NCBI RefSeq assembly: GCF_024397975.1
Contig: NZ_CP073745.1
Location: 763,501-827,500 of the forward strand
Direction: 5' to 3'
Source: Bacterioplanoides sp. SCSIO 12839
GTDB taxonomy: Bacteria; Pseudomonadota; Gammaproteobacteria; Pseudomonadales; Oceanobacteraceae
Length of the DNA: 64,000 bases
How positions within the stretch are numbered: the stretch's first letter is position 1; the number at the start of each line of letters is the position of its first letter. Shown piece by piece: positions 26,500-34,971 of the stretch. The translations under genes and the position numbers were made by a program. The notes under the pieces were generated by a model. It saw nothing but the letters and a program-made list of their open reading frames with translations. It was not told the origin of the DNA and ran no database searches.

Positions 26500-27499
26500 G
26501 TTGAAGTAATTGAGACGCTTTCTGGCCACTTAGCCAGGCACCTTCGATTGCACCTTGTTCCAACCAGTCGCCACATACGGTCAGTGGCAGGTTTGCCGAT
26601 TGCAGCGCGCCACAATGTAATGGTTGATCAACAATGGCGTATAACCAGCGGTGCAGCCAGATTTCACTGGTGACTTTTACTGGCTGGCGCATTACTTCAA
26701 AAAACGCATCCAGCATTTGTTGTTGTACCCACTCGCGAGGACTTTCGGCATGCTCACGTGTCCAGTGATGGTTTGCGTGTATCGTCCAAGTTTGTGGCGA
26801 ACCGTCAGCCGGTTTGTCGCGCTCTGGTTTGTCCGAATTCTGAGCAATAAAATCGATAATCGGATGGTGCACAAAGGCCGCTTTGATGTCTTCTTCGCGG
26901 TTAGGCGACGTCAGTGGTTGATCAAATGCCAACAACAGTGTCCAGGCGGGCATCATGTCGACATCGCAACGTTGTGCCAGTTCTGGTGCCGGGTTTTGTA
27001 ACAGAGGTTTCGCCTGTTGCGGTGGAGTATTGATTACCAGACCATCAAAACCGTCAAAGGTACGATTGTCATCCGCAGTAAGTGACCACTTACCCTGGTG
27101 ATATTGGCAGTCAACAATCCGGGTTGAGGCAACAAACTCATCGGCAGCTTCCAGTAATTTGCGGCTCAATGCCGTCATACGGCTCACGCCAACAAAACGT
27201 TCAACGTCATCGGCGGAACGACGAATGCCATCGGCATCGATGACATGTGGTTGAAAATTCCAGTGTTTCACCCATCCGTCAAGCTCCCACTGACGCAACA
27301 CTTTGCTGAACTCAGAATGATGGCTGCGCATGAACTGTGCCCCCATATCCCAGCTGGCATTACCCACCTTTTTGGTGGCCAGGCGGCCGCCAGAACCGCG
27401 ACTTTTCTCAAAAACAGTGACCTGGTGGCCAGACTGTTTCAGAGACTGCAAAGCACTCAGCCCTGCCATGCCTGCGCCAATAATTGCAATGTGCGCCAT
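26489..27499 (-). CDS. Renalase-like FAD/NAD(P)-binding oxidoreductase
   Basis: 336 aa. N-terminal dinucleotide motif IIGAGMAGLSALQSL is followed by EKSRGSGGRLATKK, the COG3380 signature, and a C-terminal flavin contact VCGDWLEQGAIEGAWLSG. Members are often near photolyase genes in cyanobacteria and pseudomonads. Start ATG 27499 has AGGAG seven bases upstream. The stop lies inside the 15-bp repeat array. The likely promoter is 160 bases upstream with CTATACAT repeats, which ties it to the light island. Substrate unknown. Confidence 0.87.
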   Translation of the reverse strand: MAHIAIIGAGMAGLSALQSLKQSGHQVTVFEKSRGSGGRLATKKVGNASWDMGAQFMRSHHSEFSKVLRQWELDGWVKHWNFQPHVIDADGIRRSADDVERFVGVSRMTALSRKLLEAADEFVASTRIVDCQYHQGKWSLTADDNRTFDGFDGLVINTPPQQAKPLLQNPAPELAQRCDVDMMPAWTLLLAFDQPLTSPNREEDIKAAFVHHPIIDFIAQNSDKPERDKPADGSPQTWTIHANHHWTREHAESPREWVQQQMLDAFFEVMRQPVKVTSEIWLHRWLYAIVDQPLHCGALQSANLPLTVCGDWLEQGAIEGAWLSGQKASQLLQQRL

Positions 27500-27552
27500 G
27501 AAAACTCCTATGACTCTGTATTAATCAACTTCAAATTAATCAACTTCTTACG

Positions 27553-27570
27553 ATTAGTTGTACAACTAAT
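27553..27570. promoter_or_regulatory. 18-bp perfect palindrome, candidate operator
   Basis: ATTAGTTGTACAACTAAT is its own reverse complement and contains the TTGTACAA core seen at 25820 and 25842. On the minus strand it lies between TTGAAT and TAAGAA with 18 bases between them, the stretched-spacer design of MerR-controlled promoters. It would act on the renalase-like gene. Confidence 0.6.
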
Positions 27571-27666
27571 TCAATTGACGAGTGTTATTTTGCCATGTCG
27601 TTTGTTTGTGGGCCATGGTCAGATCGTCGTGATTATCGATGGAATGATTGTATCAGTATTTGCCTA

Positions 27667-27697
27667 ATTAAATAAAATATGTATAACTTATGTATAG
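27667..27697 (-). promoter_or_regulatory. Candidate light-regulon promoter before the flavoprotein-CbiX unit
   Basis: On the minus strand the -35 TATACA (27696-27691) lies in CTATACAT, and TTATACAT follows 11 bases on. The -10 TTTAAT (27672-27667) is 18 bases from the -35. The same geometry occurs at 36791-36821. The leader to ATG 27499 is about 160 bases and holds the palindrome at 27553 and a TTAATCAACTTC direct repeat (27521-27532, 27536-27547). Confidence 0.6.
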
Positions 27698-27750
27698 CTA
27701 TGGGTGTTAGAGCATAGCGTAACGTCAACGACACATGATTGCTTAGTGAC

Positions 27751-27790
27751 ATTGATCACGAAGATAGAAAATTGACCACGAGGATAGAAA
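27751..27790 (+). repeat. 20-bp tandem duplication at the acyl-CoA dehydrogenase ribosome binding site
   Basis: ATTGATCACGAAGATAGAAA (27751-27770) is followed by a copy with two changes (27771-27790) that contains GAGGA, just before ATG 27792. One change turned GAAGA into GAGGA, a better ribosome binding site. Confidence 0.85.
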
Positions 27791-27791
27791 A

Positions 27792-29561
27792 ATGACGTAT
27801 CAGGCGCCACTGCGCGATATGCAATTCGTATTGTATGAAGTTTTGAAAGGGGACGAGATTCTGCCGTCTCTGCCGGGTTTTGAAGATGCGACTCGCGAGA
27901 TCATGGATGCCATGCTGACGGAGGGTGCTAAGCTGGCTGAAAATGTCATGGCCCCTCTGAATACCTCGGGTGACCGTGAAGGCTGCCAATACGACCCTGA
28001 AACCAAAAGTGTGACGACACCAACGGGTTTTAAAGAGGCGTACAAGCAGTTTGCTGAAAACGGCTGGACAGCGTTGTCCTCACCGGTGGAATACGGTGGT
28101 CAGGGTCTGCCTCACACACTGAACACACTGGCAGAAGAGATGGTGTGTTCGGCTAACCTGTCATTAGGTATGTATCCGGGCCTGACTCATGGCGCTATTA
28201 ATGCACTCACCAGTTACGGTTCGGATGAGCTGAAAAACAAGTTTCTGCCTCAGCTGATCAGCGGTGAGTGGACTGGCACTATGTGTCTGACCGAGCCTCA
28301 CTGTGGTACCGACCTGGGTCTGATCCGTACCAAGGCTGAGCCTCAGGCTGACGGTTCTTACGCTATTTCCGGTACTAAGATCTGGATCACCGGCGGTGAG
28401 CATGACCTGGCGGATAACATTGTTCATCTGGTGCTGGCAAAACTGCCGGATGCACCGGGTGGCTCAAAAGGTATTTCGCTGTTCCTGGTGCCGAAGTTCC
28501 TGGATGACGGAAGTCGTAACCCGGCTTTCTGTGGTGGTCTGGAACACAAAATGGGTATTAAAGGTTCGGCTACCTGTGTGATGAACTTTGAAGAAGCTAA
28601 AGGCTGGCTCATCGGTGAACCACACAAAGGCTTACAGGCCATGTTCGTCATGATGAACAGCGCTCGCCTGATGGTTGGTTTACAGGGTTTAGGCGTGGCA
28701 GAAGCGGCTTATCAGACCTCGCTGGGGTTTGCTAAAGATCGTCGTCAAAGCCGTTCTTTGTCGGGTCCACAAGAACCGGATCAGGCGGCTGATTGCATCA
28801 TTGTGCATCCGGATGTGCGTCGCATGCTGTTACGTCAGAAAGCCACCATTGAAGGCGGCCGTGCTCTGGCTTATTTCACGGCGATGCAGCTGGATATTTC
28901 CAACCACGGTGAAACACCAGAAGCACGTGAACACGCCGATGATATGGTTCAGTTATTAACCCCTGTGGTGAAAGCGTTCCTGACTGATGAAGGCTTCTTC
29001 TGTGCCAATGATGGCCTGCAGTTGATGGGTGGTAATGGTTTCACTCAGGACTGGCCGGTTGAGCAATATGTGCGTGATGCCCGTATCACCCGTATCTATG
29101 AAGGTACCAATGGTATTCAGGCGTTGGATCTGGTGGGTCGTAAACTGGGTATGGCAGGTGGCCGTCCACTGAAGCGTTTCTTTGCTATGTTAGAAAGCTA
29201 CGCCAAAGAAAACGAAGATGCGCCGCATGTAGGTGAGCTGAAAGCGTCGATGGCTAAGCTGCAGAAAGCCACCATGTGGCTAATGCAAAACGGCATGGTC
29301 GACCGTGAACAGGCTGGTTCTGCGGCGACGCCATACTTGCGTTTGATGGCTTTAACGGCGTTAGCCTATTTCTGGAGCAAAATGGCTCTGGTGGCGCGTC
29401 AGCAGCTGGATGCTGGCAGTACCGAAACCGATTTCTATCAGGCAAAACTGCACAGTGCTGAGTTTTATATGGCGAAAATTCTGCCACAAACCAGCAGCCT
29501 GCTGACCGAAATCGAAGCCGGTAAAGACAGCCTGATGGCGATGACATTAGAACAGTTCTGA
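27792..29561 (+). CDS. Acyl-CoA dehydrogenase with extra C-terminal domain
   Basis: 589 aa, the long bacterial acyl-CoA dehydrogenase type (FadE5/DmdC-like), longer than the usual 380 aa by an N-terminal and a C-terminal domain. N-terminus YQAPLRDMQFVLYEVL is typical. The FAD/substrate parts include CLTEPHCGTDLG and ISGTKIWITGGEHD, and the catalytic glutamate is in RIYEGTNGIQALDLVGRKL. It oxidises acyl-CoA to enoyl-CoA in beta-oxidation; related enzymes use methylmercaptopropionyl-CoA. It stands alone with a duplicated ribosome binding site. Chain specificity cannot be judged. Confidence 0.93.
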   Translation: MTYQAPLRDMQFVLYEVLKGDEILPSLPGFEDATREIMDAMLTEGAKLAENVMAPLNTSGDREGCQYDPETKSVTTPTGFKEAYKQFAENGWTALSSPVEYGGQGLPHTLNTLAEEMVCSANLSLGMYPGLTHGAINALTSYGSDELKNKFLPQLISGEWTGTMCLTEPHCGTDLGLIRTKAEPQADGSYAISGTKIWITGGEHDLADNIVHLVLAKLPDAPGGSKGISLFLVPKFLDDGSRNPAFCGGLEHKMGIKGSATCVMNFEEAKGWLIGEPHKGLQAMFVMMNSARLMVGLQGLGVAEAAYQTSLGFAKDRRQSRSLSGPQEPDQAADCIIVHPDVRRMLLRQKATIEGGRALAYFTAMQLDISNHGETPEAREHADDMVQLLTPVVKAFLTDEGFFCANDGLQLMGGNGFTQDWPVEQYVRDARITRIYEGTNGIQALDLVGRKLGMAGGRPLKRFFAMLESYAKENEDAPHVGELKASMAKLQKATMWLMQNGMVDREQAGSAATPYLRLMALTALAYFWSKMALVARQQLDAGSTETDFYQAKLHSAEFYMAKILPQTSSLLTEIEAGKDSLMAMTLEQF

Positions 29562-29606
29562 TAAAAGCACAGTTCTGATTGATACGCAGCTCTACACGAG
29601 TTGCCG

Positions 29607-29707
29607 AACGCGACACACTTTTTCAACGGTGCGCAAAAAGCCACATCCCTGTGATCTTTGCGCACAGCAATCGTCCTGATTGCTACTCTGAAAAAATGTG
29701 TCGCGTT
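29607..29707. repeat. Three-way-junction hairpin element, copy A
   Basis: An outer stem joins 29607-29625 and 29689-29707 (18 of 19 positions pair). Inside, GTGCGCAAA (29629-29637) pairs with TTTGCGCAC (29657-29665), closing over CACA-TCCC-TGTG; then CAATC-GTCCT-GATTG (29668-29682) makes a short hairpin. The layout matches the two elements at 62.9-63.1 kb although the stems differ. It lies between acyl-CoA dehydrogenase and the TIGR01777 gene. Confidence 0.85.
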
Positions 29708-29756
29708 CTTTATACGACCGTTTCCATTCCCGTTTAAAAGATTGCAGGAGAAGCGC

Positions 29757-30671
29757 ATGAGTAAACGCATATTAATCACCGGTGGCAGTGGTTTTATTGG
29801 CAGTCGTTTGATCGACGATTGGCTGAAAGCGGGTCATCAGGTTGTGGTGTTTACCCGTCGTCCTTCACGCGTGATTGAGCGTTTTAACGGTCATGTCCGT
29901 GCCGTCGACAGTCTCGCCCAGTTAAATGAATCATTTGACTGGCTGGTGAATCTTGCCGGGGAAGGCATTGCTGATAAGCGCTGGAGTGATGCACGCAAAG
30001 ATATGTTGCGTCAGTCACGGGTTGATCTGACCCGCGATCTATTACAGTGGGCCAAGCGTTCGCAACAATCGTTTGAACTGGTGTTATCCGGTTCTGCGGT
30101 TGGCTATTACGGCAGTTTCACTCATGACGCCCAGCAGGGCAGTAGCCTGACGGAAAATAACGATCATGGTGAGGGTTTTGCCGCTCACTTATGTCGTGAC
30201 TGGGAGACTATTGCTCAGGAGTTTTCGACACTGAGCCAGCGTTGTGTTTGGTTACGTACAGGCATTGTGTTGGGTCCTGGCGGCGGCATGCTGAAACGTT
30301 TGTGGCTTCCTTTCTCGTTTGGCCTTGGTGGTGTTATTGGTTCTGGGGAGCAGGTCTTGTCGTGGATTGATCTTGAGGACTACGCGCGGGCAATACAGCA
30401 TATCTGTGAATCGGGCCTGCAGGGTGCGGTTAATATGACGGCGCCTAAGGCGGTGACTAACCGTGAATTTACCCGGGTATTGGCAGCTGAACTGAAACGA
30501 CCCGCTCTGTTTCCTATGCACGAATGGGTAGCCAAAATGTTATTTGGCGAGATGTCTGAATTGTTGTTAGAAGGGCAGCGAGTGCAACCACAGCAGCTGT
30601 TAAAGAGCGGCTTTCAGTATAAATTTGTCAGTATTGAGCAATCTCTGAAACGAATTCATCATGAGTGGTAA
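29757..30671 (+). CDS. TIGR01777-family NAD-dependent epimerase/dehydratase-like protein
   Basis: 304 aa extended SDR like E. coli YfcH. Nucleotide motif ITGGSGFIGSRLIDDWL is at the N-terminus, LVNLAGEGIADKRW and LVLSGSAVGYYG follow in the middle, and the C-terminal DUF1731 part ends in LKSGFQYKF. ATG 29757 is supported by AGGAG upstream; earlier in-frame codons pass through the hairpin element. Function is unknown. Homologues often sit near photolyase genes, which fits this region. Confidence 0.9.
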   Translation: MSKRILITGGSGFIGSRLIDDWLKAGHQVVVFTRRPSRVIERFNGHVRAVDSLAQLNESFDWLVNLAGEGIADKRWSDARKDMLRQSRVDLTRDLLQWAKRSQQSFELVLSGSAVGYYGSFTHDAQQGSSLTENNDHGEGFAAHLCRDWETIAQEFSTLSQRCVWLRTGIVLGPGGGMLKRLWLPFSFGLGGVIGSGEQVLSWIDLEDYARAIQHICESGLQGAVNMTAPKAVTNREFTRVLAAELKRPALFPMHEWVAKMLFGEMSELLLEGQRVQPQQLLKSGFQYKFVSIEQSLKRIHHEW

Positions 30672-30693
30672 GGTCTTTTGGCCTGATTAACAT

Positions 30694-30860
30694 TTGTACA
30701 GATATACAGGGTTTGTAGTTGTGTAATGCCCTGTGTAGTTCTGTAATGCACAATAATTTGACACCTGTCTGGCCTGACAAATCCTTGTTTTCATACACTT
30801 TTTCCGACAAATAACCGCCACTTTTGACGGTTACAAAAAAGACTGTAGTTTTGTGTTAGC
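30694..30860 (+). promoter_or_regulatory. Repeat-rich intergenic region before the 109-aa gene
   Basis: TGTACA and TATACA stand four bases apart near 30695-30708. TGTAGTTGTGTAATGC (30714-30729) is repeated 20 bp later as TGTAGTTCTGTAATGC (30734-30749), and a weaker third copy begins at 30844. The 20-bp spacing is two helical turns, which suits a dimeric regulator. No gene is present between 30672 and 30954. Confidence 0.45.
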
Positions 30861-30954
30861 GCACATTGCGATGAAATCAGTAAGCAGCTAAACCTATAGA
30901 TATCCAAGTGATTACCTCACTTTGTCACAGCAGATAGCAGGTTAGTTTTACATT

Positions 30955-31284
30955 ATGAGCATCAGTCGCCAGACCTTAGAGCAGAACCTTTATGAATTTG
31001 ATCAGGGATATCGCGTTACCTATGTGAACTTTTCACGGGCTAACGAGTTGACGGATGCACAACTGATTCTGACATTAGAACGCGGATGTGAGCGCAAAAC
31101 CTTTGCTTTTTCACAACCACAATTCAGCGACGTGGATAAAAATCTGGTTGCAAGCCATGGTATTTATATCGCAGCGATTAAAAGTTCACCATTGTCGCCA
31201 AACCGTATTGAGGTGGGAGACTCTGAAGGAGGTTTTGCCTACTTCACCGCAAAAAATGTGAAAAACATTACACCAACGGCGTGA
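30955..31284 (+). CDS. Uncharacterised 109-aa protein
   Basis: I do not recognise this protein. It is soluble, with mixed alpha/beta pattern (YRVTYVNFSRANELTDAQ, LTLERGCERKTFAFSQ, GIYIAAIKSSPLSPNRIEVG) and ends FTAKNVKNITPTA. No signal peptide, metal motif or membrane segment. The codon use resembles its neighbours and the frame is intact, so I take it as real. A structured 3' region and terminator follow. The region upstream carries 20-bp repeats that could regulate it. Confidence 0.6.
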   Translation: MSISRQTLEQNLYEFDQGYRVTYVNFSRANELTDAQLILTLERGCERKTFAFSQPQFSDVDKNLVASHGIYIAAIKSSPLSPNRIEVGDSEGGFAYFTAKNVKNITPTA

Positions 31285-31296
31285 CACCGTATGGAT

Positions 31297-31411
31297 GATC
31301 ATTTGTCAGGATGAGCGAATGATCCAATAGCAGCACCCTACGCTGTATCTGCTTTCACTTCAGTAACCTGAAGCAGCACCCCAAAAAGCGGCCATTATGG
31401 TCGCTTTTTTT
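31297..31411 (+). terminator. Hairpin series ending in a strong terminator
   Basis: GATCATT (31297-31303) and AATGATC (31318-31324) enclose a 14-base loop with CAGGATG. CTTCAG-TAAC-CTGAAG lies at 31358-31373. The terminator 31383-31411 has a stem AAAAGCGGCC/TGGTCGCTTTT (one G-T pair) followed by seven T residues. It ends transcription of the 109-aa gene; the earlier hairpins could belong to its 3' UTR or to a small RNA. Confidence 0.7.
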
Positions 31412-31463
31412 ACTCAAAAAATCTCGATTAGGTTAAAATAAAAACTCTTAAAAGGAGGCTTTT

Positions 31464-31799
31464 ATGACCATCCGTATTCGTGATCTTAAAAAAGTAAAAA
31501 CGATCGAAAAAGTCATCATTCATTCTCTGGATCTTTGCCTGTATCAGGCCTCGGTCATGATCGACGGAGAAGAACATTATGTCACCGATGATAAGGGAAA
31601 ACTGTTACGCAGTTATAACGTATTGTCGTTTCAGGCGATGTTTGAAAAGTTTCCTGCACAGTCTTTTGTGATCAAACACCAAAGCGCTTACGACGAAATG
31701 GTCGGGCAACCGGTACGTGAATGCAGCAATGCCATTGAAGTGGCTTATGGCAATAACCAGCTGGCCGCTGAAAGTTCTACCTTACCCGTTGTACACTGA
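31464..31799 (+). CDS. DUF6482-type small protein
   Basis: 111 aa. The central region (LCLYQASVMIDGEEHYVTDD, KGKLLRSYNVLSFQAMF) and the late HQSAYDEMVGQP match small uncharacterised proteins of Pseudomonas and Marinobacter that I recall as DUF6482. A strong AAGGAGG ribosome binding site lies eight bases upstream, so expression may be high. No functional residues can be proposed. Its stop codon overlaps the start of a heptanucleotide repeat. Confidence 0.75.
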   Translation: MTIRIRDLKKVKTIEKVIIHSLDLCLYQASVMIDGEEHYVTDDKGKLLRSYNVLSFQAMFEKFPAQSFVIKHQSAYDEMVGQPVRECSNAIEVAYGNNQLAAESSTLPVVH

Positions 31800-31828
31800 T
31801 GGCTGATGGCTGATGGCTGATGGCTGAT
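31796..31828. repeat. Heptanucleotide tandem repeat
   Basis: GGCTGAT occurs four times without change (31801-31828) after a partial unit CTGAT (31796-31800) that holds the stop codon of the DUF6482 gene. A degenerate unit follows. It lies between convergent genes. Confidence 0.95.
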
Positions 31829-31858
31829 TGCTGGTGGCCACTTCTAAGTTAAAAACAA

Positions 31859-33421
31859 TTAAAAAAGAGAAAGCTGCTGTGTATCCGTGGCTTTTTTGTT
31901 AGTCGTTCGCGATACTTTTCTGGTCGGCGTTCGTTTTCGCGACCCGTGTTTTTTACCAATTTTCTCAGCGTGTGAATAAAAGTCGCTTTGGCGTACGGTT
32001 TTAATCGCTTGTTTGGCTTGTCGGCTGGCTTGTGAAAAATCAACCGGAGGGATTGCATAGTCTTGTGACTGATATTGAGTTTTTAATGCGTCAGGCATTA
32101 ACCAGGGCTGGTGAATCCAGCTATTGGGCACATATTTTAATTCCGGAATCCATTGGCGAATAAAATGCCCGTGTGGGTCTTGTTTCTGCGCCTGCAGGGT
32201 TGGGTTATACATACGGGGAATATTGATGCCGGTTGTGCCAGACTGCATTTGTACCTGTGGGTAATGAATGCCGGGCTCATAATCGACAAATAAACGCGCC
32301 AGTACAGGGGCGGTTGTCTGCCAGGGGAGCCACAGTGTATAGCTGGCAATCGACACTAACATGGCGCGCATGCGGAAATTGATCCAGCCGTGGTGCTGCA
32401 AATAACGCATGCAGGCATCCACCAGTGGCCAGCCAGTTTTTCCCTGCTGCCAGGCTGACAACCACTGCGGATGATAATTCTGCCGTATCTGATTGTAAGC
32501 CGGGTGTAGGTTTTGCCATTCCATCTCTGGCTCGTCTTCCAGCTTCTGAATAAAATGACAGTGCCACCATAAACGGCTTTCAAACGCTTTCAGGCTGTTA
32601 TTCCAATGTGTTTTTTTATCCGGATGCTGGCGAAAATACTGCCGGGCTGCCATCAGAATCTGATACGTTTCTTTCATGCTGATACAGCCGTAAGCCAGAT
32701 AGGGGCTCAGTCGCGAGCAGGCATTTTGTGCCGTGATTGGTGAGCTGATGGACGAACGATAAAACTCGCCGCGCTGCCTTAAAAAGCTGTTTAATATGGC
32801 GAATGCCTGCTGGCGTCCGCCGGGTTGTTTGCCCGGACAAGGGGTTTGGTCGTTAACCCGGTTTGAGAGTTGGGCTAAGTCATTGACATCGGTTACTGCT
32901 TCTACACCTGTCATACCTTGTAAATCGTGTGTTTGCCACGGCTGTTTTTGCCACTGAATAGTGGTCACGTCAGTTAAATCTGAGTGAATAAATTGTTGCC
33001 AGTTTTTTGCCCAATGGTCGCGGTTTGGGTTGGGGCGAAACACTCCGAATTGTGAGTATTCCTGCCAGTGAATCTGGTGTTGCTGACACCAGTGTTTCAC
33101 CGCTATATCACGCTGAAACGTCCAATAATTACCGGTTTCTTCATGGCTGTGTAAACAGAAGCTGCCAAAACGTTGTTGTATCTGCGTTAAAAACGCCGCA
33201 ACGTCACCCACTGCAATCACTAGTTGCTGTTGCAGCTGCTGATTTAAATCCTCTAATGATTCTTTAATAAACAGCCACTGACGCAAGCTGGTATCGGATT
33301 GTTGCCAGTATCCTGGTTCAAAACAATAAAAGGCAATCACAGGCCCTTGTTTGGCGGCTTGTGCTAACGCCTGATGATCTGCGGCGCGTAAATCACGCTT
33401 AAACCAAACCAGTTGCAACAT
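31859..33421 (-). CDS. Atypical photolyase/cryptochrome family protein
   Basis: 520 aa. The antenna domain starts LQLVWFKRDLRAADHQAL. The FAD domain has SRLSPYLAYGCIS, WWHCHFIQKLEDEPEME and GKTGWPLVDACMRYL. At the place where CPD photolyases have WQWSASTG and FRIFNP, this protein has VQMQSGTTGIN and PRMYNP, so it belongs to a separate subgroup. The last 40 residues are basic (GSRKRTPTRKVSRTTNKK), possibly DNA-binding. It is the last gene of the CryB operon, 14 bases after cryptochrome DASH. Repair, or only light signalling, cannot be told apart here. Confidence 0.87.
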   Translation of the reverse strand: MLQLVWFKRDLRAADHQALAQAAKQGPVIAFYCFEPGYWQQSDTSLRQWLFIKESLEDLNQQLQQQLVIAVGDVAAFLTQIQQRFGSFCLHSHEETGNYWTFQRDIAVKHWCQQHQIHWQEYSQFGVFRPNPNRDHWAKNWQQFIHSDLTDVTTIQWQKQPWQTHDLQGMTGVEAVTDVNDLAQLSNRVNDQTPCPGKQPGGRQQAFAILNSFLRQRGEFYRSSISSPITAQNACSRLSPYLAYGCISMKETYQILMAARQYFRQHPDKKTHWNNSLKAFESRLWWHCHFIQKLEDEPEMEWQNLHPAYNQIRQNYHPQWLSAWQQGKTGWPLVDACMRYLQHHGWINFRMRAMLVSIASYTLWLPWQTTAPVLARLFVDYEPGIHYPQVQMQSGTTGINIPRMYNPTLQAQKQDPHGHFIRQWIPELKYVPNSWIHQPWLMPDALKTQYQSQDYAIPPVDFSQASRQAKQAIKTVRQSDFYSHAEKIGKKHGSRKRTPTRKVSRTTNKKATDTQQLSLF

Positions 33422-33435
33422 CGCTGGAACAAACC

Positions 33436-34971
33436 TTAACTAATAGCTACTGGCATGACGGGTGCTGGATAATGCGCCAGAGTTTGTTGTCCACAGCTGT
33501 GCGCCTGTACTTGTGCTAAGTCCTGGCCGCTGAGTTCTGGTAACCACTGGTGAATATGGTGCAATTGTGGGTCATATTGCTGCAGTTGTTTATTCATAGA
33601 AAACCAGCGCCCTTGTGCCTGACCACCAGGTGTTTTTTGAGCGGAATCCGGATGATGTTGCGGATCATTGCCAACCCCGGCTAAGTAAGCCCAGTTTCCC
33701 CAGTTAATGGCGACATCAAAATCAATCAGATGCTGTTCAAAAAATTGTGCACCCAGACGCCAGTCCAGCTGCAGTTCATGAATAAAATAACTGGCCAGAT
33801 TCTGGCGCATGCGATTAGAACAATAACCACTGTGAATCAGTTCTTTTAATCCGGCGTCAATCATAGGAACCCCCGTTGTGGCATTATTCCAGGCCTGCCA
33901 ATGCTGTGGGTTGATGGGTGCCGGTTGAAAATGATTGTGCTGTGCCAAGCCAGAGTAACGAAAATATTCGCGACCGTGAATGCGCATACTCCAGTGAAAA
34001 TATTCACGCCACAACAATTCAAAATACAGCCACTGGGAATGTTCATTGGCTTGTAATTCATGCTCAAAATAACGTATTTCCTGCAGAACACGTTTGGCCG
34101 ATAAACAACCCCAGGCCAGGTAGGCGCTGAAAAAGGAACTGAAATTTTGCCCTGTCAGTTGATTGCGTGTTGTTTTATAACGATTAAGGCCATCGTATTG
34201 CCAGATATACGCCGATAGTCGGGCCAGGCCGTTATCTTCACCTCCCGGTAAATTAAATCGTGATGATGGCAGGTGATCGTTTTGTCCGGAAAAATCCGTT
34301 GGCCAAGGGACAGATGGATAACGTTGACTGCTTCTGTTCTGTAAAGCATGACCTTGTAAGTCATGATCCTGAAGATCATAGTCATCCACCGTGAGTGCTA
34401 CCGGCGGATTTGCCTTAATTAAATCAGCATTCAGGTGCTTTTCTACACGGCGGCGAAAGCCACTGAAACTGTCTGGCCATTGCCCGGCGGTTAACGATAA
34501 ACCGGCATCCTGCAACTGCGCTTCACTGAATAACGTCTGGTTGTTATAGGTGGTTAAGTCGGTGCCCTGTTGGCGGATTGCGTTGAGCCAATAGTTTTCC
34601 TCCGGAGCTTGCGCCTGTTGGGTGAAAACCTGTTGCAGCCCTTGTTGTTGCCATTGTGCAAAAAGTGAAACCGGGTCGCCATAAACCATCTGCAACTGAA
34701 TATTCTGACGATACAGCTGTCTTTGCAGATCAATTAAACTGGCACGTAAGAAACGTGCTTTGGGTTTGCTGATGCGTACCAGGCCTGATGTATTCAAATA
34801 CGATTCGGGATAAGAAAACGGTGTGCTGGCGTCTGCATCCAGCCAGAATTCCGGGACAATAAAAACCACACTGATCGGCAATCCGGATTGGTTTGCCAAC
34901 TCAAATGCCGGGTTGTCATGCAGGCGTAAATCGTTACGCAGCCAGATAATGTTAAAGTCGTTATTCATCAA
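33436..34971 (-). CDS. Cryptochrome DASH
   Basis: 511 aa. Repairs CPDs in single-stranded or looped DNA, or acts as a light sensor. N-terminus IIWLRNDLRLHDN is the DASH antenna motif. YKTTRNQLTG, LLWREYFHW, TTGVPMIDAGLKEL, NRMRQNLASYF and NWGNWAYLAGVGNDP are diagnostic of the DASH branch. A repetitive segment (DYDLQDHDLQGHALQNR) lies in the linker between domains. The start overlaps the DUF2256 stop by four bases (ATGA), so the small protein and cryptochrome are coupled. Confidence 0.95.
   Translation of the reverse strand: MMNNDFNIIWLRNDLRLHDNPAFELANQSGLPISVVFIVPEFWLDADASTPFSYPESYLNTSGLVRISKPKARFLRASLIDLQRQLYRQNIQLQMVYGDPVSLFAQWQQQGLQQVFTQQAQAPEENYWLNAIRQQGTDLTTYNNQTLFSEAQLQDAGLSLTAGQWPDSFSGFRRRVEKHLNADLIKANPPVALTVDDYDLQDHDLQGHALQNRSSQRYPSVPWPTDFSGQNDHLPSSRFNLPGGEDNGLARLSAYIWQYDGLNRYKTTRNQLTGQNFSSFFSAYLAWGCLSAKRVLQEIRYFEHELQANEHSQWLYFELLWREYFHWSMRIHGREYFRYSGLAQHNHFQPAPINPQHWQAWNNATTGVPMIDAGLKELIHSGYCSNRMRQNLASYFIHELQLDWRLGAQFFEQHLIDFDVAINWGNWAYLAGVGNDPQHHPDSAQKTPGGQAQGRWFSMNKQLQQYDPQLHHIHQWLPELSGQDLAQVQAHSCGQQTLAHYPAPVMPVAIS

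Noticed and set aside
26422..26529. N-terminal extension of the CbiX protein with NACNY peptide repeats
   Set aside because: It is only a translation of the 15-bp DNA repeat; a good ribosome binding site supports ATG 26421.
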